Below, one piece after another: positions 50,460 through 60,347 of a stretch of DNA of 64,000 nucleotides (its first letter is position 1; every line of letters begins with the position of its first letter). A program made the translations under genes and the position numbers. Origin of the DNA: Marilutibacter spongiae. Its GTDB lineage: Bacteria; Pseudomonadota; Gammaproteobacteria; Xanthomonadales; Xanthomonadaceae. The DNA lies in NCBI RefSeq assembly GCF_014145325.1, contig NZ_JACHTF010000017.1, positions 33,911 through 97,910 of the forward strand. Reading direction: 5' to 3'. The notes below the pieces were generated by a model, which did no database searches, was not told the origin of the DNA, and worked only from the letters and a program-made list of their open reading frames with translations.

Positions 50460-50754
50460 GGAGATACTCCGAAGCATCAAAGAGGACGTGCATGCGCACG
50501 CGCGATCAGGGTCGCCCCCTTGCCAACCCCCTTGTGTCCACGTGCTCCCGACGCCCGGCCGGCCACCTCCCTGTCGCCCGCCCGGACCGCAGCGCGCGGA
50601 TCGCCAGCATCCCACGATGGCGCCATGCCTGCACCCGCAGCGCGGCACGGACCCGCTGCAACGGCTGTGGCGCCCGCGGCCCTGGCGCTCCGTCACCGCG
50701 CCGATGGACGCGTCGCGGCGCCCGCCTCCACGCGCGCGCCTGAAGGCGGGCAAT

Positions 50755-50827
50755 AAAAAAGCCCGCCCCGGTCTGAACCGGTTGCGGGCTTGCTCCCTCC
50801 CCCACGTCGGGATGCAGGTCGATCGTG
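50755..50827 (-). ncRNA. Candidate short RNA with its own promoter and terminator
   Basis: Leftwards, TTGCAG (50862-50857), 17 bases, TAACAC (50839-50834), then about 73 bases ending in a strong terminator (GCCCGC AACCGGT TCAG ACCGGGGC GGGC followed by TTTTTT, 50791-50755). groEL already has its own terminator upstream (50926-50952), so this second one ends either read-through or a separate transcript. The body holds a G-rich GTGGGGGAGGGAG. No protein frame is convincing. Confidence 0.35.
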
Positions 50828-50925
50828 AAGGAAGTGTTAGGCGCTTGCACGCTGCACTGCAAAAAAGAACCGGCCAGTACATGAATGGCCCCTGAGCCCG
50901 GCCGTGCACGCCCCGGTCCCCAATG

Positions 50926-50952
50926 AAAAACCCCGCCTCGCGGCGGGGTTTT
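50926..50952 (-). terminator. groESL terminator
   Basis: Leftwards, AAAACCCCGCCG, short loop, CGGGGTTTTT, 31 bases after the groEL stop. T runs occur on both strands, so it may act in both directions. Confidence 0.9.
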
Positions 50953-50982
50953 CCGTTCAAACGATGGCGCGGCGCGACGGAC

Positions 50983-52641
<1,659 letters not shown>

Positions 52642-52690
52642 TCAGGAATTCAATGGATTGGGGAGAAGCGGTGGCAGGGCGAAAGCGCGA

Positions 52691-52978
52691 TCAGCCGATC
52701 GTCGCGAAGATGTCGTCTTCCTTCACCACCAGGTACTCGGTGCCGTCGAGCTTGACCTCGGTGCCGCTGTACTTGCCGAACAGCACCTTGTCGCCGACCT
52801 TGACCACCGGCGCGCGCACGTCGCCGTTGTCGAGCACCTTGCCGGTACCCACGGCCACGACCTCGCCCTTGATCGGCTTCTCGGTCGCCGAGTCGGGGAT
52901 GACGATGCCGCCGGCGGACATCTTCTCTTCTTCCATGCGCTTGATGACCACGCGGTCGTAGAGCGGCTTGATGTTCAT
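52691..52978 (-). CDS. groES: Co-chaperonin GroES
   Basis: A 95-residue lid subunit ([20 protein letters not shown] at the start; [13 protein letters not shown] mobile loop; [17 protein letters not shown] at the end). TGAGGTTCC lies before the ATG. First gene of groESL; see the operator and promoter entries. Confidence 0.98.
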   Translation of the reverse strand: MNIKPLYDRVVIKRMEEEKMSAGGIVIPDSATEKPIKGEVVAVGTGKVLDNGDVRAPVVKVGDKVLFGKYSGTEVKLDGTEYLVVKEDDIFATIG

Positions 52979-53025
52979 TGGAACCTCACGCAAGTGGTTG
53001 ATTGTGGGAAGCAAATCTTGGAGTT

Positions 53026-53052
53026 TTGGCAGTCGGCCCGGGAGAGTGCCAA
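53026..53052 (-). promoter_or_regulatory. CIRCE operator for HrcA
   Basis: TTGGCAGTC, nine bases, GAGTGCCAA on the plus strand. This matches the CIRCE pattern (TTAGCACTC-N9-GAGTGCTAA) with compensating changes and 8 of 9 paired positions. It lies 48-74 bases before the groES start, downstream of the heat-shock promoter, where HrcA would block transcription. Confidence 0.88.
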
Positions 53053-53093
53053 ACCCGGGGCGACAGCGCCCGGCACGCCGGGATGGCGAAAGG

Positions 53094-53119
53094 ATGGGGG
53101 GGCGGCACGGGCTTTCAAG
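53094..53119 (-). promoter_or_regulatory. Sigma-32-type heat-shock promoter of groESL
   Basis: Leftwards, CTTGAAA (53119-53113), 13 bases, CCCCAT (53099-53094), very close to the sigma-32 consensus. Transcription would start near 53087, giving a leader of about 110 bases that contains the CIRCE element. Confidence 0.85.
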
Positions 53120-53215
53120 GGGGGGCGACGAAATTTTTCCGCCGATCGCGCCGGGCGACCACGGACCGCCGCGTCGCGGCGACGGGGGGCGGCGGCACTC
53201 CTTATAAATAGACGC

Positions 53216-53350
53216 GCATAAAGAAAGGACGCGTCCCCGAAGTGACGCGCCCTTTCCTGGTACAGAGATGGCCCTTCCTGAGCTCGCGCCTCCTTGCGCC
53301 ATTCTGCTGACCAGACTTCGTGTCTGATACCGGCCTTCCTTGTCGGCCTG
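53216..53350 (-). ncRNA. Candidate CsrB/RsmZ-like small RNA with GGA loops
   Basis: Leftwards, TGGCCA (53384-53379), 17 bases, CAATAT (53361-53356) would start an RNA near 53350. It folds into successive hairpins: GGCC-GACAAGGAA-GGCC, CAGAC-ACGAA-GTCTG, GCGC-AAGGAG-GCGC, GCTC-AGGAA-GGGC and CC-AGGAAA-GG. It ends in a terminator, GGGCGCGTC-ACTTCGGG-GACGCGTCC then TTTCTTTAT. Four AGGA motifs in loops, within 135 bases, is the pattern of RNAs that titrate CsrA/RsmA. No coding frame is convincing. Known family membership is not claimed; the promoter is weak. Confidence 0.55.
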
Positions 53351-53480
53351 GGACGATATTGCGCGTTCAGTGTCAGCTTGGCCAGCCCTGCAAGCCCCCA
53401 AAAACGTGCACTACAGGTAGCATCGAGACCTGAATACGGCCGAATATGCCTTGTGCTTCACGAAATCACGACGCCAAGCG

Positions 53481-53518
53481 CTACCATTGGTAGACAGATG
53501 AATGTGATTATCGATCAC
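53481..53518. promoter_or_regulatory. Palindromes upstream of the candidate small RNA
   Basis: CTACCATTGGTAG (53481-53493) is a perfect 6-bp inverted repeat around one base. GTGAT-TATCG-ATCAC (53504-53518) is a second one, resembling a CRP/Clp site but with seven rather than six bases between the TGTGA and TCAC cores. Both lie 130-170 bases upstream of the predicted RNA start, a distance at which activators of such RNAs often bind. Confidence 0.35.
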
Positions 53519-53532
53519 TAGGTTATTTTTGG

Positions 53533-53549
53533 TAACATCCTGCCTGTTA
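53533..53549. promoter_or_regulatory. Candidate operator of the XRE regulator
   Basis: TAACA-TCCTGCC-TGTTA, a perfect 5-bp inverted repeat 65 bases before the regulator ATG. Self-regulation is a guess from position. Confidence 0.4.
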
Positions 53550-53613
53550 ATGCGAAAAACATCACAGGATTTCGGCCCAGGATGAACGCCAGCCCCCTCG
53601 CAGGAGCCCCGGA

Positions 53614-54018
53614 ATGACCCCCGCGCAACGCATTCGCCTCGCCCGCCGGCATGCCGGCCTGTCCCAGTCTGCCCTGGCCCAGGCCGTCGGCGTGCAACGC
53701 AGCGCCGTCAGCCACTGGGAAGCCACCCTGGGCAAGTCCCCGAGCGCCGGCCACCTGCGCGAGCTCGCCCTGGTGACCCAGGTCCAGTTCGAATGGCTGG
53801 CGACGGGCCGTGGGCGCATGACCCTGTCCGAGGACGTCGCGATGGACTCGGTGGCCGCCGTCGACGCCCTGCTGGTGGACGACCCGCTGGAGCTGCGGCT
53901 GCTGGCGGCCTTCCGCGAGTCGCCGACGCTGGCGCGCGCGCCGCTGGTGGAGGTGGTCGAACAACTGGCCGCCCAGCGCACGGGCCGGGTCAAGCCCCTC
54001 GAAACACGCAAACCGTGA
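53614..54018 (+). CDS. XRE family transcriptional regulator
   Basis: A 134-residue protein with an N-terminal helix-turn-helix at about 4-60 (RIRLARRHAGLSQSALAQAV, then QRSAVSHWE). The C-terminal half is of unknown role (LELRLLAAFRESP). CAGGAG lies before the ATG. Divergent from the candidate small RNA and groESL; the shared intergenic region carries several palindromes. The target is unknown. Confidence 0.85.
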   Translation: MTPAQRIRLARRHAGLSQSALAQAVGVQRSAVSHWEATLGKSPSAGHLRELALVTQVQFEWLATGRGRMTLSEDVAMDSVAAVDALLVDDPLELRLLAAFRESPTLARAPLVEVVEQLAAQRTGRVKPLETRKP

Positions 54019-54098
54019 CGCAGCCCCGGTCGCGAAATCGTTCGTACATCCAGGCGGGGTAGACTCGGCCCACCGCATTCAAGGAAGGATGTACGCCG

Positions 54099-55853
54099 AT
54101 GGGCATCGACGCCGCACGCCACGCCCCCCGCCTCGCCACCGCCGCCCTGCTGGCCCTGCTGCCGGTGCCGGCACTGGCGGACGTGTTCGTGAACGAACTC
54201 CACTACGACAATGCCGGTGGCGATGTCGGCGAGGCGATCGAAGTCGTCGCGACCGCGGGCGAAAACCTGGCCGGCTACCGCATCCACCTCTACAACGGCA
54301 GCTCGCCGGGCGCCGCGGTCGCCTACGACAACGACGCCCTGCCGGGCGGCGCCGTCTTGGGCTGCGACGGCGGCGGCCAGGTCCGGGTCGCGACGCTGCA
54401 GTACCCGGCCAACGGCCTGCAGAACGGCGCACCCGATGGCCTGGCGCTGGTGGACGGCAGCGGCACGGTGGTGCAGTTCCTGAGCTACGAGGGCACGCTG
54501 GTCGCGGCCAATGGCCCCGCCGCCGGCCTGTCCAGCATCGCGATCCCTGTCTCCGAAGGCGCCAGCACGCCGGTCGGGACCTCCCTGCAACTGGCGGGCC
54601 AGGGCGACCAGGCAGCGGATTTCAGCTGGCAGGCCTCGGCGACGCAGAGCTTCGGCCGGTGCAACCCCGGACAGGGCGTGCCCGCGCCCAACCCACCGCC
54701 CCGCGTGACCCTGACCATGCCGGTCGACGGCGCGAGCGATTTCCCGGCCGCGGCCGACCTGGGCGTTGCCTTCAGTGAAAGCGTCACCCTCGCCACTGGC
54801 GCATTCCAGTTGCTGTGCGCGCAGTCGGGCAACGTGGGCCTGTCGCATGCCGCCAGCGGCGACCAGTTCGTCGTCTCGACCGATGGCGCCCTGCATGCCG
54901 GCGAGGCCTGCACCCTGACCGTCGATGCCGCCCGCATCCAGGACGCCGGGGGCGCGCGCCCGGACGGCGATACCGTGGTGGCGTTCAGTGTCGCCGCCGG
55001 CGACAGCGACGGCGACTACTACGGGCGCGTCAACACCGGCAGCCCCGGCCAGTTGCGCTGTTCGCTGCACCAGACCATCCGCGGCCACACGGCCTATCCC
55101 TACAGCGGGTCGGGGACCAGCACCTGGACCATCCTGGAGATCGCCGACGAGGACCCCGCCAACGCCGGCCGGATCCTGGATGCCTACCGCAACCGCAGCT
55201 ACGCCAAGGGCAGCGCCCGCGCCGGCAGCGGCAGCGGCGCGACCTACAACCGCGAGCACAGCTGGCCCAACTCCCTGGGGTTCGGGACGCGGACCGGCGA
55301 CCTGGGCCTGCCGAACGCCCCCTACACCGACACCCACATGCTTTACCTGACCGACACCGGCTACAACGCCGACCGCGGCAACAAGCCCTACGCCGACTGC
55401 ACCTCGCAGGCCAACTGCGGCGAGCGTCCGACGGATGCCAACGGCGGTCGCGGGGGCGGCAGCGGCCAGTTCCCCGGAAACTCCAACTGGGTGGACAGCC
55501 AGTCCTTCCAGGTCTGGAATGCCCGTCGCGGCGACCTGGCGCGCGCGGTCATGTACATGGCGATCCGCTACGAGGGCGGCCGCGACGTCCACACCGGGCA
55601 ATCGGAACCGGACCTGGAGCTGACCGACGACCGCAGCCGGATCGTCGCCACCTCGGGATCCCCGGCGTACATGGGCCTGCTCTCGACCCTCCTGGCCTGG
55701 CACCAGGCCGACCCGCCCGACGCGGCCGAACGCGAGCGCAACGAGGTGGTGTTCAGCTTCCAGGGCAACCGCAACCCCTTCATCGACCACCCGGAGTGGG
55801 CCAGCGCGGCCCTGTTCACCTCCTCCAGCCCGGCCACCTGCCAACTGCGCTAG
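54099..55853 (+). CDS. Secreted endonuclease I family protein with lamin-tail and Ig-like domains
   Basis: A 584-residue exported protein. The signal peptide ends near PALA (about 27). A lamin-tail-like domain follows (VFVNELHYDNAGGD..., about 28-190), then a bacterial Ig-like domain (TLTMPVDGASDFPAAADLGV, about 205-300), then the endonuclease I domain (about 320-575) with YNREHSWPNSLGF (about 381-393) as the His-metal active site. It should cut DNA or RNA non-specifically outside the cell. AAGGAAGG precedes the ATG, and TAGACT (54060) is a likely -10. Confidence 0.88.
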   Translation: MGIDAARHAPRLATAALLALLPVPALADVFVNELHYDNAGGDVGEAIEVVATAGENLAGYRIHLYNGSSPGAAVAYDNDALPGGAVLGCDGGGQVRVATLQYPANGLQNGAPDGLALVDGSGTVVQFLSYEGTLVAANGPAAGLSSIAIPVSEGASTPVGTSLQLAGQGDQAADFSWQASATQSFGRCNPGQGVPAPNPPPRVTLTMPVDGASDFPAAADLGVAFSESVTLATGAFQLLCAQSGNVGLSHAASGDQFVVSTDGALHAGEACTLTVDAARIQDAGGARPDGDTVVAFSVAAGDSDGDYYGRVNTGSPGQLRCSLHQTIRGHTAYPYSGSGTSTWTILEIADEDPANAGRILDAYRNRSYAKGSARAGSGSGATYNREHSWPNSLGFGTRTGDLGLPNAPYTDTHMLYLTDTGYNADRGNKPYADCTSQANCGERPTDANGGRGGGSGQFPGNSNWVDSQSFQVWNARRGDLARAVMYMAIRYEGGRDVHTGQSEPDLELTDDRSRIVATSGSPAYMGLLSTLLAWHQADPPDAAERERNEVVFSFQGNRNPFIDHPEWASAALFTSSSPATCQLR

Positions 55854-55937
55854 GCCCCTCGCCCTGCCCCGCCACGGGGCAGGGTCGCGCCCGGCGGCGG
55901 GCGCACCGCGCACGGACGCGCCCGTTACAATCGCGCC

Positions 55938-56261
55938 ATGTCCGTGCTCCTGGTCCACTGCACCTGCCCCGATGCCGAGAGCGCCGAGCGCATCGCCCGC
56001 GCGCTCGTCGACGAGCGCCTGGCGGCCTGCGTCAGCCGCCTGGAAGGCCTGCGCTCGACGTATCGCTGGGAGGGCCGGGTACAGACCGACACGGAAGTGC
56101 TGCTGCTGGCCAAGACCTGCGCCGACCGGCTCGACGCGCTGACCGCACGCGTGCTCGAACTGCACCCCCATGAACTCCCCGAGCTGGTGGCGGTCGAAGC
56201 CCACGCCGGCCACGCCCCCTACCTCCATTGGGTGGCCCAACAGACGAGACTCGATGACTGA
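55938..56261 (+). CDS. cutA: Divalent-cation tolerance protein CutA
   Basis: A 107-residue CutA1-type trimeric protein with CTCPDAESAERIARALV, ACVSRLEGLRSTYRWEG and KTCADRLDAL. It starts the conserved cutA-dsbD-tlpA run. TACAAT (55926-55931) ends six bases before the ATG, so the transcript may be leaderless. It overlaps dsbD by eight bases. Confidence 0.93.
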   Translation: MSVLLVHCTCPDAESAERIARALVDERLAACVSRLEGLRSTYRWEGRVQTDTEVLLLAKTCADRLDALTARVLELHPHELPELVAVEAHAGHAPYLHWVAQQTRLDD

Positions 56262-58677
56262 CATCCTCCGGAACGCGCGCGAGCGCTTCGCGCGCGCCCT
56301 GCCTGCGCTCGCCCCCGCCGCGCTGGTCCTGCTGGTCGCGGCCGCGGCGTTCCCGGCCGCGGCCGCGGTCGACCTGGACGACCTGCTGCCGGTCGACGAT
56401 GCCTTCGCGCTCAGCGCCGAGGCCACCGCGCCCGACACCATCACCCTGCGCTGGAAGATCGCCGACGGCTACTACCTGTACCGCCATCGCACCTCGGTCC
56501 AGGCCGACGCGGCATTCGGCCAGCAGGTGCTGCAACTGCCCAAGGGGCACGCGTACACGGACGAATTCTTCGGCGACGTCGAGACCTACCGCGGCACCCT
56601 GACGGCCGTGCTGCCGGGGCGCGCCGGGGCCGGCACCGTCTCGCTCAAGGTGAAGTACCAGGGCTGCGCCGACCTGGGGATCTGCTACCCGCCCCAGACC
56701 CGCGCGCTGTCGGTGGCGATGCCCGCCGCCGGCGGAGCGGGCACCGACCCGGCCCCCGCCAGCGGGGCCCTGCGGTTGCCGGGCGGCACGGCCGGCGGCA
56801 TGTCCAATGCCAGCCCGGGCAACCCCCTGCTCGCCCCGAGCGCACTGCCCGGCGGCCAGGCTCGACCACTGCCCGCCGAACAGGCCTTCGGCGTCGCCCT
56901 GGAAAACAGCGACGGCGATGTCCTGCGCGTGCGCTTCGACGTCGCCCCCGGCTACTACCTCTACCGCGACAAGACCGCGTTCGAGCTGCGCACGCCTGGC
57001 GTGCGCGCCGGCGCGCCTCGCTGGCCCGCCGGCCAGTCGCACCACGACGAGCATTTCGGCACCACCACGGTCTTCTTCGACCCGGTGACCGCGGCCGTAC
57101 CGCTGCTGCGCAGCAGCGCCGACGCGGCCGCGGGCACGCTGGAGGTCGAATTCCAGGGCTGCCAGACGGGCGGTATCTGCTATCCGCTCATGCACCGCTC
57201 GCTGGCCGTGGCCCTGCCCGTGGGCGCGGTCACCGCGCCGACGCGCGACGCCGTTGGCGCAGGCCGTGGGGACGATGCGGCGGCGGCTCCAGCCCCCCTC
57301 CCGGCGGCGCCGTCGCCCGACGGGAAGGCCGGGGCGGATCCCGGCACCGCCGCCCCGATGGCCGATCCGTCGGCCGTGCGCGAGATGCCGCCGGCCTCGG
57401 CGGCGACGCCCGCCATCGAGACGGCTCCGCGTCGGCCGCGATCCGGCCTGGGCCTGTTCTCGGCCCTGTTGCTGGCCATCGGCGGCGGCCTGATCCTCAA
57501 CCTGATGCCCTGCGTGCTTCCGGTGCTGTCGCTCAAGGCCCTGTCCCTGGCCGGCAGCGGCGAGAGCCCGGGCAAGGCCCGTCGCCATGCCCTCTGGTAC
57601 ACGGCCGGTGTCCTGGCCAGCTTCGTCGCGCTGGGCGCACTGGCGCTGGGCCTGCGGCAGGCCGGGCTTGCGCTGGGCTGGGGCTTCCAGTTGCAGCAGC
57701 CGCTGGTGGTCGCCCTGCTTGGCCTGCTGATGTTCGTCCTGGGCCTGAGCCTGTCGGGCGTGTGGCATGTAGGCGGGCGCTGGACCGGGGTCGGCCATGG
57801 CCTGGCCACCCGCTCGGGGGCCATGGGCGACTTCTTCACCGGCGTGCTGGCGGTGGTCGTGGCCACGCCGTGTACGGCCCCGCTGATGGGACCGGCGCTG
57901 GCCTGGGCCTTCACCGCCGGCAGCACCAGCGCATTGCTGGTCTTCCTCGCCCTGGGACTGGGCCTGGCCCTGCCGTTCCTGCTGATCGGCTTCGTGCCCG
58001 GCCTGGCGCATCGCCTGCCGCGGCCCGGGGCCTGGATGGACACCTTCAAGCAGGCATTGGCCTTCCCGCTGTACCTGACCGCGGTGTGGCTGGCCTGGGT
58101 CCTGGCCCGCCAGCGCGGCGCCGACGCGATCGGCTGGTGGCTGCTGGCCGCGACCCTGCTGGCCTTCGCCGCCTGGGCCTGGACCCGCGCGCGCCGCAAT
58201 GGCGGCCGCGGGGGCATGGTGCTGGCTGCCGTCGCCCTGCTGGCCACGCTCTGGCCGCTCCACGCCATCCACACCCTGCCGCGCCCACGAGACGCCGCCG
58301 TCCTCGCGAGCCCGACCCACGACGCCCTCGCCCCGGTGCCCTTCTCCGAGCAGCGCCTGGCCGACCTGCGCGCGGCCGGCCGCCCGGTATTCGTCAACAT
58401 GACCGCCGACTGGTGCGTGACCTGCAAGGCCAACGACAAGGCCGTGTTCGCGCGCGAGGGCTTCCGCGACGCCCTGGAGGCCGCCAACGCGGTCTACATG
58501 CTGGGCGACTGGACCGACGTGGATCCCGCGCTGACGGCCTTCCTGCAGCGGTACGAGGCGGTCGGCGTGCCGCTGTACGTGGTCTTCCCCGCCGATGGCG
58601 GCGAGGGCCGGGTGCTGCCCACCGTACTGACGCCCGACCTCGCCCGCCAAGCCCTGGAACAGGCGGCGGCACCATGA
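56254..58677 (+). CDS. dsbD: Thiol:disulfide interchange protein DsbD with duplicated N-terminal domain
   Basis: An 807-residue membrane reductase carrying electrons from cytosolic thioredoxin to periplasmic proteins. After a signal peptide there are two copies of the DsbD N-terminal domain, each with DGYYLYR/PGYYLYR and a Cys pair (QGCADLGICYPP about 136; QGCQTGGICYPL about 298). The membrane domain (about 404-690) has MPCVLP and ATPCTAP. The C-terminal thioredoxin domain has WCVTCK (about 719-724). E. coli DsbD is about 565 residues with one N-terminal domain. The start at 56254 lies inside the end of cutA. The stop overlaps the next gene (ATGA). Confidence 0.93.
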   Translation: MTDILRNARERFARALPALAPAALVLLVAAAAFPAAAAVDLDDLLPVDDAFALSAEATAPDTITLRWKIADGYYLYRHRTSVQADAAFGQQVLQLPKGHAYTDEFFGDVETYRGTLTAVLPGRAGAGTVSLKVKYQGCADLGICYPPQTRALSVAMPAAGGAGTDPAPASGALRLPGGTAGGMSNASPGNPLLAPSALPGGQARPLPAEQAFGVALENSDGDVLRVRFDVAPGYYLYRDKTAFELRTPGVRAGAPRWPAGQSHHDEHFGTTTVFFDPVTAAVPLLRSSADAAAGTLEVEFQGCQTGGICYPLMHRSLAVALPVGAVTAPTRDAVGAGRGDDAAAAPAPLPAAPSPDGKAGADPGTAAPMADPSAVREMPPASAATPAIETAPRRPRSGLGLFSALLLAIGGGLILNLMPCVLPVLSLKALSLAGSGESPGKARRHALWYTAGVLASFVALGALALGLRQAGLALGWGFQLQQPLVVALLGLLMFVLGLSLSGVWHVGGRWTGVGHGLATRSGAMGDFFTGVLAVVVATPCTAPLMGPALAWAFTAGSTSALLVFLALGLGLALPFLLIGFVPGLAHRLPRPGAWMDTFKQALAFPLYLTAVWLAWVLARQRGADAIGWWLLAATLLAFAAWAWTRARRNGGRGGMVLAAVALLATLWPLHAIHTLPRPRDAAVLASPTHDALAPVPFSEQRLADLRAAGRPVFVNMTADWCVTCKANDKAVFAREGFRDALEAANAVYMLGDWTDVDPALTAFLQRYEAVGVPLYVVFPADGGEGRVLPTVLTPDLARQALEQAAAP

Positions 58678-59264
58678 AGACCGGTGCGGTCGTGCTGGTC
58701 GCGGTGGCCGGCGCGGTGCTCGGCGGCGCCGTGGGCCTGTGGCTCAACGGCGCCGGCCCGCTACTGAAGACCGAGCTGGGCCAGCGCGCGCTGCAGGGCG
58801 CATTGGCGACGTCGGCCCCGCCGCCGCCGCCGGACCTGCCGATCGCCGCTCGCGGCGAGGTGGTCCCCACGTTCCGGCTGGACGGGCTCGATGGCGCCTC
58901 GACGACGGTGCCCGGGGACTTCGCCGGACGCCCGGTCCTGGTCAACTTCTGGGCCAGCTGGTGCGGCCCGTGCATCGAGGAGATGCCCGAACTGAACCGC
59001 TTCGCGGGCGCCCAGGGCGCGAACGGCACGCAAGTGGTCGGCATCGCGCTGGACGACGCCGACGCCGTCCACGCCTTCCTCGCACGCGTGCCGGTGGACT
59101 ACACGATCCTGCTCGACCAGGCCGGGCCGCGCGACAGCAGCGTGCAACTGGGCAATCCCCGGGGCGTGCTGCCCTACTCGGTGCTGCTATCGTCCGACGG
59201 ACGGTTGCTGAAACAGAAGGTCGGGCCGTTCACCCACGGCGAGATCGACGACTGGGCGCGCTGA
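58674..59264 (+). CDS. TlpA/ResA-like membrane-anchored thioredoxin
   Basis: A 196-residue protein with an N-terminal membrane anchor (VVLVAVAGAVLGGAVGLWL) and a periplasmic thioredoxin fold with the active site WASWCGPC (about 92-99) and a cis-Pro region GVLPYSVLL. DsbD, with which it overlaps by four bases, is its likely electron source. It may serve cytochrome c maturation or disulfide reduction. Confidence 0.88.
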   Translation: MKTGAVVLVAVAGAVLGGAVGLWLNGAGPLLKTELGQRALQGALATSAPPPPPDLPIAARGEVVPTFRLDGLDGASTTVPGDFAGRPVLVNFWASWCGPCIEEMPELNRFAGAQGANGTQVVGIALDDADAVHAFLARVPVDYTILLDQAGPRDSSVQLGNPRGVLPYSVLLSSDGRLLKQKVGPFTHGEIDDWAR

Positions 59265-59433
59265 GCCCGCCAGCGGGGCTTCCGGCCCTTGACAAGCGGG
59301 GGCGGGCCCGACCCGCAAGAAATCAAACAAGCGCTTAAATCGCGACAACTTCGCCGATTTTGCAGCGAACTCCTAGACACGGCCGAATCTGTCGCGCACA
59401 CTCCCGGCCTTCCGAAGGTAATTCCGCTGCCCG

Positions 59434-59877
59434 ATGGCGACACTGCTGGCCCTGCACGGCCCCAACCTCAACCTGCTCGGCACCCGCGAGCCCGGCATCT
59501 ACGGCGCGACCACCCTCGCCGAGATCGACGCCGGCCTCGCCCGCCGCGCCGAGGCGGCCGGCCACCGGCTGGAGAGTTTCCAGTCCAACGCCGAGCATGC
59601 CCTGGTCGACCGGGTGCAGGCGGCGCGCGGCGCGGTCGATTTCATCCTGATCAATCCGGCGGCCTTCACGCACACCTCGGTGGCCCTGCGCGACGCCCTC
59701 GCCGCAGTCTCGATCCCGTTCATCGAGATCCACCTCTCCAACCCCCACGCCCGCGAGCCGTTCCGGCACGCCAGCTACTTCTCCGACCTGGCCGTCGGCG
59801 TGGTGTGCGGCTTCGGCGCCGACAGCTACCGCTTCGCGCTGGACGCCGCGCTCAAGCGCCTGGAGGCCGGGGCATGA
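59434..59877 (+). CDS. aroQ: 3-dehydroquinate dehydratase, type II
   Basis: A 147-residue shikimate-pathway enzyme. [20 protein letters not shown] (catalytic Tyr at about 22), [20 protein letters not shown] and [14 protein letters not shown] are family signatures. The 169-base gap before it contains TTGACA (59290) and TAGACA (59375) but no well-spaced promoter. The stop overlaps the LprI-like gene (ATGA). Confidence 0.96.
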   Translation: MATLLALHGPNLNLLGTREPGIYGATTLAEIDAGLARRAEAAGHRLESFQSNAEHALVDRVQAARGAVDFILINPAAFTHTSVALRDALAAVSIPFIEIHLSNPHAREPFRHASYFSDLAVGVVCGFGADSYRFALDAALKRLEAGA

Positions 59878-60293
59878 GGGCGGTTGCGCTGGCCCGGGGC
59901 GCATGGGCGCTGGCCCTGCTGCTGGCCGCCCCCGCGGCATGGGCCGGCGATACCGGCGTCGACGCCTGCCAGGCCGACGCGATCACCACGCAGGACATCA
60001 ACGACTGCGCCCAGGCCGACCTGGACCGCGCCGAAGCCGAGCTCAATGCAACCTACCGGCGAATCCGCGCCCACCTGGCCGCGCCCGAATGCGGCGCCGG
60101 CTGCGCCCGTACCCGCGAACTGCTGACGCAGGCGCAGCGCAGCTGGGTCGCCTACCGCAAGAGCGACTGCGACGCGGCCTGGCAATACAACGCCGATGGC
60201 ACCATCCGCACCGTCGTCTACCTGACCTGCATGAGCGAGCGCGCCCGCACCCGCACCCGTGAACTCGAACTGCTGCTGGCGCCCGACGCCTGA
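59874..60293 (+). CDS. LprI-like (DUF1311) secreted protein
   Basis: A 139-residue exported protein with a signal peptide ending at AAWA (about 24). The mature domain begins with [30 protein letters not shown] Cys/Asp pattern and has [15 protein letters not shown], typical of the LprI/DUF1311 family, some of which inhibit lysozyme. Six Cys suggest disulfides. It is inserted between aroQ and accB and coupled to aroQ. Confidence 0.85.
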   Translation: MRAVALARGAWALALLLAAPAAWAGDTGVDACQADAITTQDINDCAQADLDRAEAELNATYRRIRAHLAAPECGAGCARTRELLTQAQRSWVAYRKSDCDAAWQYNADGTIRTVVYLTCMSERARTRTRELELLLAPDA

Positions 60294-60347
60294 CGCCCCC
60301 ATCCGACCGACCGCCCCGCCCGGGGCACCTGACCGAGAGGCCCTTCC

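Noticed and set aside
50506..50862. A 118-codon minus-strand frame between the protease and groEL
   Set aside because: It runs through a strong terminator and has shadow-type composition.
53216..53380. Plus-strand reading of the hairpin region as an RNA with anti-Shine-Dalgarno loops (CTCCTT)
   Set aside because: On the plus strand there is no terminator at the far end, while the minus strand has a terminator with a T-rich tail and a fitting promoter.
53504..53518. A CRP/Clp binding site
   Set aside because: The TGTGA and TCAC halves are separated by seven bases rather than six, so I list it only as a palindrome.
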